Positions 35,148 to 48,160 of a stretch of DNA of 64,000 nucleotides are shown one piece after another; position 1 is the stretch's first letter, and every line of letters starts with the position of its first letter. The DNA comes from Phylloscopus collybita. Its lineage: Eukaryota; Chordata; Aves; Passeriformes; Phylloscopidae. The DNA lies in assembly GCA_027886175.1 (NCBI GenBank), contig JAJNNQ010000001.1, positions 10,126,501-10,190,500 on the forward strand, written 5' to 3'. A program made the translations under genes and the position numbers. The notes under the pieces were generated by a model. That model did no database searches. It saw nothing but the letters and a program-made list of their open reading frames with translations, and was not told where the DNA came from.

Positions 35148-38100
35148 TCACACCTGGGAGAGGAGTGAACTGGACCTCTCTGGCTTTCCTTTTAAAACCT
35201 CTGGTCAGGCATTTTGGAAAGTGAAATGCAGTCCCTGTAGTGAAATCTTTATCACAAAGAATCTTCCTGAGACAACAGAAACAGTTATCAGCCACATCTA
35301 ACCAATAAATAATATTTCTTAATATAGTTTCAGAAAATGCAGCATATGTTTATGTGTTCAAACACATCCTCTTAGGAGAAAAATAGCTTCTTTATTTTTC
35401 TGAAGATTAAAATGCCAGATCAACTAATTACTTTTCTTTGAAAACCTCTACCACATAAAACACACACTCTCTCAGTGAACTAAATTGATTTATATTCCAC
35501 CATTAATTCTTTATAGCCCATAATTTGCAGAACAACAAAGCTGGTTGGAAAATGTGCCCTATTAAGGGACAAACAGCTTTTTGAGTAAGATGGAAATATA
35601 TTGGCATGGAAAAGCAACGTGGGTGCAGCTGAGGCTGGGGCAGCCCAGGGGCTGTGCTGGGGCACTGCCAGGGACTCGAGGCCTCCCAAGCTGCTGTGCA
35701 GAACCCCTGCAAACTGAGATGGGAATCAGCCTGCCTGAGGTCATGGGGAGAGGAAGGTCCATGTCCACTCAGCTGGGACCATCACTGTTCTCCATGGAAA
35801 GCTTTTGGGTGCTCTCCTGCTGTTCTGCTGTTCAAGCCCATGTATATAATTTAATTAGGTGCCATGGCCTTTCCCTTTGGGTAAGAATTGGCTTAAAAAT
35901 ATCTGAAATTTCTCCTAATGTCTCTGTTGGTCTCGTTTGCATTACCCTTGGAAGATTTTATTTTTTTATTATTGGGACAGTCTAGAAAACGAAATAAAAT
36001 TACCTTTGGGTTCTTCCAGTAAATACATCAGTGACTGGAATCAAGATCTTGGTAATGAAATTGGAATTTGTCTGTTGCTGTTTTGGGGTAGTAATAAGAT
36101 GACAGTAGAATAATCCAGGTACAAAACTGTGGTTTGGCTGATGAATGAGATGTTCCATAAGGGGGTGTCTGCCAGGAGGGCTTGGATGGAGTGCATGGAT
36201 TGGAAATGGAATTGGAGGCTGAGAGGGTCCCACGTTTGAGTGCTGCTCCTCCCTTCCCCTGGATTTCAGGTGGGATCACAGGCTGCCTGCAAGGCTCAGG
36301 GCACTGCATGTTTTATATGGAAACCTTCTGTTTGTTCCCTGAGATGGGAATCTGTCAGACATTGAATAAATGCAGGCAGAGCTGGCAGGGAGGTGTTACA
36401 GCACAGGAAACAGAAACACAGTCTTAAAACAAATTAAAAAGATGGTAATTAACCAAATGAATTTCATCCTGGAGATAATCAGACGAATATATTTAGAAGG
36501 AAAATAATCCCAATTCTCAGAAAACAGTAATTAAAATATACTCATTTTTGGGAATGGTTAACAAGCTAAATTGGAGGCAGCAAAGTAGGCTCAGGCCCTG
36601 GTGGCTGCTCCTCGGGACGGCGTCTGACGAGGCCCTGGCGTGTGATGGAACCACAGCCCCAACAGCATCAGATTCTGAGTTTGGAAACGGCTCTGGCTGG
36701 ATAAGGAGAAGTTCCTGAGATGCTGAAGGGAGAGTGGAGCACAGGCAGTGCTGTTATCTGGGTCGCTGACAGATAGCAGAGCATGAATTTCATAACCGTG
36801 TATTTCCGAGGTGTCAACAGGGGGAGGTGGAAGAATTCAGGGTGGATAATTGACAGGTAAACAGAAGACAAGGTGTGGAGATGCAGGCATCCAGGCATCA
36901 GGAATTCACCCCTGGGTCAGTCGGAGCAGGCTGCCTGGAGAAGCAGGGGAAGCTCCCCAGCCCTGCCCCTGCCTGCAGGATGTGCTGGAGGAGTCAAGCA
37001 CCCAACAGGTCTCTTCTGCTTCCCAATGGCACCAGAGGATCCCAGCGCAGGTCTGAGAGCAGGGAGGTTAATGGGGGAGCTGGGGGAACAGGGGGAGGAT
37101 GTCTGGGTGCCTCTGGTGGGGATGTCCTGGCCTGGGGACAGGCTTTGTTCTCTGGGGTCTTGGTGCTTTCCTTTGGGGTCTCTGTGTCAGCTCAGCTGCT
37201 GCCTTTCAACACCAGAGAGGGGCGTTGTGCCCACAAAATATTGACTTGTTCCAGGCCATTGAAAGCTACAAAGTTGGGGGAATTTTTAGCCTTTCTAATA
37301 GTTGGATCTATTGAAGAGGAAGTGTTTGGATAGAGCACAGAACTAGAAAAATAATGCATTCATTTCCCAGAGTAAATTATTTTCAGGATTTAATCTGTGA
37401 AACACACTGTCAAAACCTCATTGGGAAATTTGTCTCTCTTGGGTTCTGAGTGGGCAGATGAACCTTCTCTCCTCCACCAAATATGGATAAATACAGTTTT
37501 TCTAGGAAACAGCCAGCTGACCTGATCATAGTGATTGTGATTTGACATCTGTGTGCACACACAATAATTACATTGATCTAATTTATTACTGAAACTGCCA
37601 GTAGGTGAATCGATGGCTGATGAGAAGCGGAGTGTTTGGGTATTCATTTCATTTTCTTACCAAAATGCCTGCAGAGAGGACAAATCATGCTGAGATCTCT
37701 GGGAAACAGACCTTTCCAGGATTCTGCAGTTTTTACCTGTCCAGGAAATGGACTGAGGGTAGAAAATGCCCTTGAAAGGAGCTCCATCCCCACAGGAGCC
37801 TGGACGTTCCAAGGGTGTGTGTGGGAAGGCAATGCCTGTACCCAGTGTCTCAGAGGGACTCAGCCCCATGAAATAAACTGTTAAACAAGCTGCTCCTAGG
37901 ACTGTTAATGAACCTGAGATCCTTAAATTGCATATTAGGGGGCTTCTGTTGGATTAAGCCTTCTGCACATCACAATGCTCTTAACTGGCATTTATCTGCA
38001 TGCAAGAAAAGAGCTAAAAGCTGAATTAGAAAGAAAATGTCAATAGTAACCATATAAATTAGCATGCAGATTTATGATCTCTAATAATGGCTATTCTTTC

Positions 38101-39887
38101 AAAGAGTTTATATATGGTTTACCCTCACCCAAACTTTAAATATTTAATTTTAAATTTCCATTTTCAGTCTTGCACCATGTAAATTTACAGCTTTGCCTAA
38201 CAGCTCATCTGTTTAGGTGCTTCACTGTAGCCTGAATTCTTGTCTAAAACAGAATTAGTGACGCAGAGGAACCGACTGTGGGGGTTGAAGGATAATACTG
38301 GTGGTGGGAAATTATTGTGAGAGCTTGGAAAAGTGGGCTGGGAATGACCCCATGGATACCAGTAAGCAACTGTGCTTCCCACTCTCAATCCGTCCCTCCG
38401 AGCTATCAGTCAGTCGGAAAACTGTGGGTACCAAGCAGCTTAAAAGTACCACTTAATGAACAGGAATTCTGTGCTCTTGAAATAAATAAATAGTCCCATT
38501 TCCATCTGTTTCTGCAGCACACTGCCCCTCACAACCTCTTGTTAGAGAAGGACTCTCAGGCTGGTGTGTTTTCCTTCCCCAGCTAATTATGCTGGGTTGA
38601 AGTGGGTGCTCCGGATTCACAAGTGACTGTCGTTTAGGAAGTCGGAGTTGGGAGAGATAGAGAGTTTCATGGAACCCTTTGTGACCTTCCAATGTAGCAG
38701 ACATTTTTCTTATTTCATTTTTTTTTTCAAGTTGGACTTCTTCAAAAGAAGACCTTGAGCCCTGCTCAGATTGAGCCAGCTCTATCTTGCAGTCATTAAA
38801 GATTCAGTAGCACCTTTTAAGTCCATGTTAGGAAATTCAGATTTTTCAATTTAGTCAAGCTGTGTCTCTTTTTCAAGTCCTACACTGCTCAGTTTTGAAG
38901 GTCTTCCAGGATTTCCAGTGGCTTCTTGCAGAGCAGGAGCCAGAATGTGTTGTTTTAATCTAAAACCTCAGGACTGTGTGTGTTCTTTGGCTGAGCTGCC
39001 TACAAAGGTAAAAAATGTCACATAGGCTGAGGAGGAGTCCCCCAGGTGAGCAGGGTATTTCTGCTGTGCTGCTGGAGTCCTTTCTGAGCGTGGCTTGGTT
39101 ATTTATCTCTTATTTATTTATTTCTCTGTTTGGGATTGGACCAGAAGCAGAAGTCTCTTCTCTCCAAGGGCTCATAGCTTTTAAATATTGAAGGTTGAAC
39201 CTCCTCATCGTGCTGAGCTAAACTGCTGAGCTAAACTGAGTGTACTTTGAAATCTGCTTCAAGGTCTGAACTTTGTTAAGTGGTCCTTTCTCTATTTAGT
39301 CTTAAGAGGAGGAAAACTCTAAGCCTCTGAGTGGATTCATAGTCACACTTTAATTAATCATATCTTTACAGCATGCTGCCAGCAACTGTCGGGAGGAAGG
39401 AGTTGCTTCTAATCCAAATTCACAACAACAACAAAATAAATGCACTGGAAATATCCCTGGCCAATAAACTGCCTCATCCTCTAAGAAATAATACTTCCCA
39501 CAGCCCAAACTCAGGAAGATTGATGGGAAGCAGATTCCTTCCACCCTCAGTCCCAGTGAAACAAGGCGTGTTAGTGGAGCAGGAGTGCCAGGCAAGGCTG
39601 GCTGTGTGACACTGCAAAGCTGCTGCTCCCCACAGCTCGGCCCCTCAGACTTTTCCTTTCGTGCCTGCTGCTGCTATTGGCCTCTCAGTGTGCACCAAAA
39701 CCTTGGAGAGAGGTTTCTTCTCCCTCTTTCCAAGTGCTTTCATTTAGTATTTATTAATAACATCTAGAGGACACGGGAGTGCTGGATTGTGTTGTGGTGG
39801 CTGCAGCAGAGCTCTGGGCTCTGCTCTGGGAGGGAATGAGTGCAGGAACTGCAGTGCCCTGATCCCTCCTGGCTGCTCAGCTCCTTC

Positions 39888-40330
39888 CTGGCACAGCCCC
39901 TGGCATTGGGGTGAGGGACAGTGCCCCTGCATGGCACCAGGCTGGCACAGCCCCTGGCATTGGGGTGAGGGACAGTGCCCCTGCATGGCACCAGGCTGGC
40001 ACAGCCCCTGGCACTGGGGTGAGGGACAGTGCCCCTGCATGGCACCAGGCTGGCACAGCCCCTGGCACTGGGGTGAGGGACAGTGCCCCTGCATGGCACC
40101 AGGCTGGCACAGCCCCTGGCATTGGGGTGAGGGACAGTGCCCCTGCATGGCACCAGGCTGGCACAGCCCCTGGGGCTGGGTGAGGGACAGTGCCCCTGCA
40201 TGGCACCAGGCTGGCACAGCCCCTGGGGCTGGGGTGAGGGACAGTGCCCCTGCATGGCACCAGGCTGGCACAGCCCCTGGCATTGGGGTGAGGGACAGTG
40301 CCCCTGCATGGCACCAGGCTGGCACAGCCC
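39888..40330 (+). repeat. 54-bp minisatellite, eight copies
   Basis: Units start CTGGCACAGCCCCTGG and end GCATGGCACCAGG. They begin at 39888, 39942, 39996, 40050, 40104, 40158, 40211 and 40265, with a partial unit at 40319-40330. All are 54 bp except the sixth, which is 53 bp through loss of one G. The variable spot after CCCCTGG reads CATT in units 1, 2, 5 and 8, CACT in 3 and 4, and GGCT in 6 and 7, so units appear to have expanded in pairs. Since 54 is divisible by three, several frames on both strands stay open through the array, including one of 273 codons on the minus strand. These are repeat artefacts: they have no domain, no splice context and shift frame at unit 6. Confidence 0.98.
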
Positions 40331-42628
40331 AGCTGGGCAGCCCCACCCCTGCCCTCTGCAGCCCCCGTCCCTCGGAGCCCGCGGCAGCTTTGGCACCGCG
40401 GCTGCAGGAGCTGCAGGCTCCAGGCATCCCTTCGCCAGGGACCCGGCAACGCTGCAGCCTTTGAAACTTGGATTTTGGGGCTGTATCTGAGAGATTAATC
40501 ACAGTCACAGCAGCCACAAAGGGCTTGATGGGCTGCCACAAGCTGTGAGTCACCAAACTGAACATCCAGGTTGTTTGAAGCCTTCAAACATGTTGGTTCA
40601 GAGAGATTCCCTGCTCAATACTGTCCTTGGCTCCAGGCACAGGGTCACTTGGCCTGTGCAGCTTTTCCAGAATCTCCTCTGATTCACTCCATGCTAATAA
40701 CATCCCCTACTTTCATAGAATTATTATGTAACTTGGACTACTTTGAGTTTTCACTAGTTAAAAGCCAGGACTTTATTTCTTTCCTTCCTTCTATTTTTCC
40801 CCTTTTTGTGTAACAAAAATGTAGAAAAAAAAGTCTTGAAATGGTGTCATTGAGTAGGTAGAGACAGAAAAAGCTTCCTGTATTTACAGTTAAAATAGCA
40901 AAAACAATATTTTAAGACTCTTTTCACCCAGTTTTAGAGATGAACATGCAAATCTCTGTCACAGTGAAATGTGCATAGAGATGTTTTTAAACTTTTGGTT
41001 ACTATTATTATTGTTTCTTTCATCTTTGCTGGGGTGTGGTAACAGCAGTGTCACACTTGAGCTTGCTGTGTGTTTTCTCACACAAGGAATGATTTTCTTC
41101 TGTGAATGGAACATAAGTTGTGGTTAACCCAGAGAGAACAACACTCTGAAAGACAAAACTGGTGCCATTCCTGGGGGGAACGTGTGAGCCATGCAGGGAA
41201 TTGTGAGGCAGTGGGGCTGGCCCATGGGGCCAGGCTGTGCCAGTGCCACCTGCCCCTGGGACATTGTGGGAGCTGGACCTGGCAGTGGAGACACATCTCC
41301 AGAGCCTTTGGTGCCTGGGGTGGGTGCACATCTCTGGGGCAGGGCAGAGGGACAGCTGCTCCAAAGAGTTCCTGGGATCTTTTCAGTGCTCCAGGCACGA
41401 GGATTCTTCCCTCTTGCCACCCAGGAAATGATGTTTGATCTGAGCCAGTTGCCCCTATTTGCCTTCTCCTGTGAAGTTCTAGTTTAATGAGTTCAGAAAC
41501 ATCAGTAAATTTTAAATTAATTTCAAGTGCAGTTTGAAAACAGAGCCTTGACTATCAGGTATATGGATACATGAAAAATCCATGTGACCTTTAGAGTATT
41601 TCATTGCCTTTAAATTAACTTTGACTTGTATAAAAGTAAAGATTTTCTGTGTGTTTTATTTTTGGGTTGAGGATGGATTTAATTTGGGGGGTTTTAAATC
41701 CTTTAAGCTATTTGCCATTGTCAGTTATGTTTTTTAATCAGTCTCCTTGTCTGAGGCCTGCTTCCCATCTGATTTCCAGTGCTGGCAGTGTCAGCTCCCA
41801 TTAGAACTACAGAGCCTGGCACGTCTCACATTCCCTTGAACAGCTTTAGCTTAAAGTATTGGGGAATGCTGCTTCCTGGTGCTGGAAGGGACTGCTGAGA
41901 CCAGCCCAGATGCTTTTGAAAATGTTCCCTCTCTAGGTTTGCCCAGAGCAGATAAACTCTCTGTGTGCAGAGGGAGAGCGTGGCCGTGGATGCAGAGAAT
42001 CTGCCCACAGGGCCCGAGGGCTGGGACAGAGGGGTCACAGTGGCCTCTGAGCCCTCTGTGGGTTTGTGTGGCTCCACACACCAGCAATTCCATCCTCCTG
42101 CCTTTCCAGGGATTTGCCTGTTTGTTTCCTCGGAGCTGCTGGAGCACATTCCCTCCAGAGGTCAGGGTGTCCTTTATTGAGTTGTGTAAAAAGAGTTGGA
42201 CAGGTAATAACAAAAATTTGGCCAGTGTGCATCACACTGGTGTTACTCAGGCAGTGCTGCTGGAGCTGCATCGTTTCCCCCCTTCATTTTCTTCTGTAGT
42301 TTTCTCCCAGTCAGTTGTCTCCACTCCCAGTCAGATGTAATTTTCTTTATTCTTTTACCTGAGGCCAGAAAATGGAAACATCCCATTCTTCCTAGGGTAA
42401 GTGAAACTTCTCAGTCCTTCACCATGGAAACCAAATTAGTTCCCAGTGTTTAACTTGCCTCCAAGTCCAGATGCTCTGTTTGCCTGTGATTTTTTGGGAA
42501 GGCTGTAGTCTAATGTCTCTCTGCATTGTGGCCAAGACAGAAGGAGGATGGCAGCACAGAGGGTGACCAAGCAGCCAGAAATATTGTTGTGAGGGGTGAC
42601 CCTGGGCTGTGTCACAGTCAGCAGTGTG

Positions 42629-42672
42629 TAGATATAGATATATAGATATATAGATACAGATAGAGATAGATT
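42629..42672 (+). repeat. GATA-type microsatellite
   Basis: A degenerate run of GATA, TATAGATA and GATACA units. Ordinary simple repeat; clustered GATA words here should not be read as GATA-factor sites without further evidence. Confidence 0.9.
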
Positions 42673-42899
42673 TATCATCAAGTTATTGATCCTGCTCTGT
42701 GCACAGAGCCTCCTCACAGCACACCGAGACAATTGTACCTTGCCTGCAGGAAGATCCCAACAGGGAACAGCTCCCTGGCAGTGCTTTTGGTCATTAGACC
42801 TTGGTGTCTGTAATGTCCTTTTAGCCAGTGGGTGACACCACAAATAACCAAATCCATCCTGGGGTCTGTCCCCTGCCTGGGCAGGTTGGCTGCAGCTCA

Positions 42900-43110
42900 T
42901 CTCAGCATCCTCTGTTCCGAGCACACCACGAGGAGAGGGGCTGGTTCCACCCCTCTGCGTGCCCAGCACGGTGTGCTCCACCTCGCTGCCTCCTGCCTGC
43001 TTAACAAATTGTGCTAATTGTCCAGCCAAACCCCCCCTGGGGATCGCGATACGCCTGCGCAGGGGAAAACTGCAGCCGCCATCTGTGTCTGCGTCCCCCC
43101 CCCCCGCCTC
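42900..43110. promoter_or_regulatory. candidate promoter-like element (NRF1/YY1 words)
   Basis: About 13 CpGs in 210 bases, with three promoter-type words close together: the palindrome ATCGCGAT at 43043-43050, an NRF1 half-site TGCGCA at 43056-43061, and a YY1-like GCCGCCATCTG at 43075-43085. A run of 11 C follows at 43095-43105. There is no convincing donor or coding start tied to it. It may be an enhancer, a promoter of a noncoding transcript, or chance. Confidence 0.3.
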
Positions 43111-43305
43111 CCCGCTCCAAGGAGCTGTCACTGGAGTCTGCTCTGAATAATTCAGGCTCTGAGCTGCAATTTGTAAGATAAAGGAAAATAGAAAGTGCCT
43201 GTGGTTGTCTGCAGTGGCAGCGACTTCCTCCCGAGGTTCCATTTCCTGCCAGTGCCTTCAGGAGAGAGCTGGGCAGGAGCCCCCGAGCTGCTGTAGCTCT
43301 GTCCC

Positions 43306-43357
43306 GGGCACGCCTGCACATCTGGGCACACCTGCACATCTGGGCACACCTGCACGC
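43306..43357 (+). repeat. 18-bp tandem repeat
   Basis: GGGCACRCCTGCACATCT occurs at 43306 and 43324, with a partial third copy at 43342. Small GC-rich repeat. Confidence 0.9.
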
Positions 43358-44057
43358 AGATGCTCCTGCTGGCACCTCACTCCTGCTCCGTGTTTGTCCC
43401 GCTTCAGGGTTTCCCCCCGTTGCTCCCCTCCTGTGGTCCGTGTCTTCCCAGTGGTGAACTCCTGCTGGAAGCAGCTGCAGGAATGTGAAAATGTGGCAGA
43501 ATGGAGCTCAGCTCATTTTAGCTCCTCTCTGGGAATTTTTTTTTTAACTTCTGCAACAAACTTGCATTCGGTGCCGTGTAATCAAACCAGCCTGACACAA
43601 TTCAGACAGAGGGAAGGAAGATCTGGTGACTTCACAGTCAGGGCTGAAGGACTGCAGAGCCCAATCTACCCCACCACGTCTTCTCCTTTACCTGAATCCA
43701 TGGATACCTGTCACAATATTTCTCTGAGCAGCATTTCACTTCATTAGTTGCATTGTTAACTGTGAAGGTCCTGTCAGTTTTTATCTATTGTTTCCTGCCA
43801 AGTGTTTGAAACAATCAGAGGTAAATTATACAGTTCTTTCCTTAAGCAGCCACATGGCAGTTTGCTGAGGGGCAGGCAGTGGCACAGGATTAACAGAGGG
43901 AAGTTACAAGATAAGGAGCAGGTCGAGGTTTTGCATCAGCAAAGGGATGGTGCCTCACTGCTTCACACCTGCCCTCCCCAGGGACACCTGCTTGGGGTTT
44001 TGCTTCTTCTTGCTGCCCTTTCCCTCCCTCCACCCTGGCCCAAAACACACATCCCTG

Positions 44058-44192
44058 TAGAATCCTGGAATCACAGAATGCTTTGGGTTGGAAGGAACCT
44101 TAAAGCTCATCCAGTGCCAGCCCCTGCCTGGGCAGGGACACCTTCCACTGCCCCAGGTTGCTCCAAGCCCCATCCATCTGGCCTGGAACACC
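44058..44192 (-). mobile_element. CR1 LINE fragment, antisense
   Basis: The only clear CR1 copy on the minus strand. Read on the plus strand it starts with the reversed tail TAGAATCCTGGAATCACAGA, then 'TTTGGGTTGGAAGGAACCTT', 'CTGGGCAGGGACACCTTCCA', 'CCCAGGTTGCTCCAAGCCCC' and GGCCTGGAACACC. It is 5'-truncated with no coding region. Confidence 0.95.
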
Positions 44193-45794
44193 TGTGGAGG
44201 GTTTTTTCAGTGTTGTTACCTTGCTGTGCTTTGTAGACCCAAGGAATGTGCAATGTTAGTCTGTTCCCAGGGTAAAGTGATGAGGCAGAAAGTCTTCAAG
44301 GCTGCTGAGCCATTCCCATCAGGATCAGCAATTTTCTGTGGGGAGACAGAGATTTGTTCCTCATCTCAAGGAGGGCTGTGAGGAAGCTGTTAGCCTTGAT
44401 TCACTCAAGTGCTTCTCTTCGGGAAGACATTAAGCTGTGCCTAAGTGTTTTGCTAAATAGAGGAGACCTTATTGCAGGAAACTTTAAAGGCACATTTTAC
44501 AGCTTAAATCTACCTCTGAATGAGCCTTGCTGACAGAAATAAAGGGAATAACAGACTGATGCATGCAGAGTTGTCTCATGATTTTTAAAACATAAGGTCA
44601 TCATTTACAAACTTGGCTCCTTCAAGTTAAGGATTCAAATGCTTATGTAGGTACATAAATAAGTGGCCTAGTTTTCTTGGATGCTGAATCCATTAAAATC
44701 AATGGAAATTTTGCATCTCTGAATAAAATGTCACTTATTTTGCTAGCTAATTTTAGGTACCCAAATACAGAAACTTTGATCTAAAAGAAAAAGATTTTTT
44801 TTTTTAAAGCTGCTGATTTTTTGCCATGCTTCTGAAACACCAAGATCCTGTGTTGGTGTTCCAATTCCTCCTTGACGCCTGGCCTTTGGGGGAATGCAAA
44901 GGAAATCTGGACTGAGTCCTGCATGAAGAATTCACCTGGAATCACCTCGGTGTAGAAGAAGGAAGGTCCTCACCTGTGGAGTATGCAGTGCACCCCATCC
45001 ACTCTGTTCAGGGCCTGGGCACAGGGAGAGGATCCAGCAACACAAGTCCAAGCCTGCTGGAACAATCTCTCCAAGGGATCAGGAATTCCTGTAAAGGCAT
45101 TTTTGGTGTCATCACTGTTGGTCAGGCCAGATGCAATCTCAGTGCATTGTCCCTGCAAAGAAGCTGCCAGGTCATGACTTGTTTTCCTGTTGGATCTGAT
45201 CAGTGCTGGTAAGGTCAGTGTGGTCGCAGTAAAATGAAGTGAGAGATCTGTCACATGCTTTGGGCTTGAGTTTTATAGCACTGAATATAAAAAATGAGAG
45301 GGGAGAGTGTCCTTTTGTCCTGTGAGGGCACTGATTTTCATTGCTTGCTACTGCTGTGCATGGGAGCTGCAGAACATTGTCTGAAATTCTACATTGAGGA
45401 CTTTCCTCCTAATGAATTCTGTCTCCTGAAAGTGAGAGCTTCTCTCTTTAGCATTTGTGCCTCGAACTTGATCCACAGCTTTTGTGCTGCTGTCCTGATC
45501 GTGTCACAGATATCCCTTCTTCTGTCTCTCCAGCTTCCCAGCTTGAGCAGCATCACGTTCAGGTTGCTTTTCCCCTTCCCTTTCCAGCCTCAGCCTATTT
45601 TCCAGATATTTTCCTATCCTGAGCTCCTCAGTAGCATTCAGTCTTCTCCCATGTTTTCTTCTTTCCCTGACTCGGGATTTCAGGTCATCTTTGTGCCTTT
45701 TTGTCTGACAATATCTGTACTTGGAAACCAGAGCCTGTCCCTCCCACTCACAGCACTCTCCATTTGCCAAGCCCCTGGTCCTGGTCCAGATCCT

Positions 45795-45914
45795 CCCTGC
45801 AGCTGTGGCTGCCCCAGCCTTGGAAGTGTTCAAGGCCAGGTTGGACAGGGCTTGGAGCAACCTGGGATAGTGGGAGGTGCCCCTACCACCCCAAACCATT
45901 CTGTGATTCTGTGA
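45795..45914 (+). mobile_element. CR1 LINE fragment with internal deletion
   Basis: Sense CR1 3' end containing AGCTGTGGCTGCCCCAGCCT, 'TTCAAGGCCAGGTTGGACAG' and 'GCTTGGAGCAACCTGGGATA'. It then jumps from GTGGGAGGTGCCCC to ACCACCCCAAACCATTCTGT. The roughly 50-60 bp normally between these (the 'TGCCCATGGCAGG...TTTAAGGTCCCTTCC' part) is missing. The tail is ATTCTGTGATTCTGTGA. Confidence 0.93.
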
Positions 45915-47035
45915 AAAACCATTCCTCCCTCTGGACCTGATCTCCACATCCACTGTCCTGGGCAGTTCTGTTCCTTTCCACATCAGCTGATTCCCACTCA
46001 GATCCAGCAGTCATGTCTTCTCCTGCTCACAAACACTCTCTGTGAAGAGTGAAGGCCACTGACTCCGTGTCACAGTGTACCCCCTGCTCCTCTGATGTCA
46101 GCAGGAAAACTTTGCAGCTAATTCATAATTTACTATGTACTTCCAGATTAAGAAAAAACCTGGAATGGCTTACGTACACAAAATATTCAAAGGCCAGAGG
46201 GACCATGCAAAAAGGAAAAAAAGTATTCATTTCAGTACGTTTATTTTCCAAGAGAACAAAAAAAAAACTTCTTTTTTTTTAAACTGGGTCAACACTACAT
46301 CTGCAGCACTCAGCCGTTTTCCATACGACACGATCACCCACTCTGTTTATCTTTAGGCAATATGCTCTTGCAAACTGCCAATTAATTGCATATTTGGTGC
46401 CTGCTCTCTCCCAGCATCCTGGATAAACACGGCAAGGCAATCACGGGGAGCTGCTCTTGGCTGCCAGGGGAAGGAAATCTGTCATTGTCTCAGCCTTGTT
46501 ATCTGCAACCAAGGCAGACTTTTAGCAGCGTTCTGCTTGTAAACACCCTCTTTAGACACCTTCTGATTTCCAGAGATGGCTCGTCAGCCACTCTGCCATG
46601 CTACCTGCAGCTTCTTAAATCATTGCTTTCCGAAATGTTCCATGCAGATTGTCCTCGGTAAAAGGGCCACGACACCAGTAAAATGTAGTGAGAGAGTCCT
46701 TAAAATGAAGAGAAAAAGCTGAATCCAAATAAATGTAAGAGATAGAAAAGGGGAGAAGGGGATGTCAAGACTGCTCTGCTTTGGGGGTTCTTCCTGGGGA
46801 TTTTGTCAGGATTGCTGTTTGGGAGGTCTGGGGGACAGGTCTGGTTGTGATGTGGCTGCTGCAGAAAGGTCCAGTCTGTTGGTGTTGGCTCAGGTCCTTC
46901 TCCTCCACTCTAAGTTAGAAGTATCTCCTACTTTGTGCAAGAGTTGTGTAAATCTATATCCAGAGAAAATTATATACCCTAGGAAATCCTCTCCATGACA
47001 TGCAGCATTTTCTGGCAAGCTGTATTTTTCCCTCC

Positions 47036-47133
47036 TGAATAGTGGGAGGTGTCCTGACCATGGCAGGAGGGATGGAGATGGGTGATCTTTAAGGTCCCTT
47101 CCAACCCAAACTACTTCTAACTCTAAATTTCTG
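47036..47133 (+). mobile_element. CR1 LINE fragment, short
   Basis: The last part of a sense CR1: 'AGTGGGAGGTGTCCTGACCA', TGGCAGGAGGGATGG, 'TGATCTTTAAGGTCCCTTCC', AACCCAAACTACTTC, with a decayed tail. Severely 5'-truncated. Confidence 0.88.
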
Positions 47134-48160
47134 TCCTTATTGAAATCCCAAGAGAAGGCTCTGCAGAGATGGTCACCAGCAGATCTTCACTCTTTCCTTA
47201 TTTCTATCACACTCTAAAACTGAGTGACTTCAAAAGAGGCTGACTCTACAGTGGCTGCAGAAGAACTGGGACAAAATCTTCTCCTGGGGCAATCCTCAAG
47301 AGGATTTAAACTGCCATCTTGACATTGAGTTGTTGGAAATTAACTGTTGCTTCCAGGCAAGCAATGATGAATGGTCTGAAATGAAGAGATAAGCCTGCAT
47401 GTGAATACATTCTCCCAGGCTCTCGTGGACCTTCAGTGCTACGAGCAGCTGGAATAATTCCTAAAACAGGGAATACTTGATGCTGGGTCAATTCCTATTT
47501 TGATATGCTCATGTACATGGAGAATAAATGAGAATAATTACTTTCAACCAGTGTAATTAGAAGAAAAACAAACTCCTTGTGTCTTAGAACAATACAGGCA
47601 CACATATTTGGGAGTGGTAGGGGGTTGTGGGAAATTAAACGAAATATTCCAGGGTTTTTTTTCTTTTATTTCTGTCGTATGCAGAACTTTCTCATTGACA
47701 GGCTGAAGTAAAATCTGTTGGATTGAGCCTGTTTACCAGATCACTGTGGATTATTGTAATATTGGACTACAGTGGAGATGGGATCCATATGTTGCTGTCA
47801 GGGACTAGAGTTTATTATTGCACTGGGGATAGCTAATAATAAAAATTTAGATTTCAGGCAGATTGGAGGAGAATGTGCTTTAATTCCCGTCTGTCTGGTT
47901 TGTGGACAAACTCCCGTGTGCTTGGACTTCTTTACAATTTCAAATGTAACTTGTAAATACCAATAGAAGGAGGCTGCGAGCTAAGCTGACAGCAGTTATA
48001 GTTTGAGCTTTAAAGATTAATTGCCTTCAGGAAGTAATAAAGATCAGAGCTGCCCCATCCTGGAGCAGTTGCCTATGGGAAGATGTTGACACTGCACTGA
48101 CAGGCTGCGGGAGTCTCGGGGAGGGTTCAGGAATGAGCACTCCTCTGCCACAGCCGGCAT

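Noticed and set aside
39744..40565. 273-codon minus-strand open frame, plus several 190-225 codon frames on both strands
   Set aside because: They are produced by the 54-bp minisatellite, whose length divides by three. The peptide is an 18-residue repeat with no domain, no splice context, and several frames and strands open at once.
42629..42672. Cluster of GATA-factor binding sites
   Set aside because: The GATA words come from a microsatellite and carry no independent evidence.
42436..43242. 268-codon minus-strand open frame
   Set aside because: It crosses a GATA microsatellite (giving Tyr/Ile/Leu runs) and a GC-rich patch. No recognisable domain, and composition changes abruptly along it.
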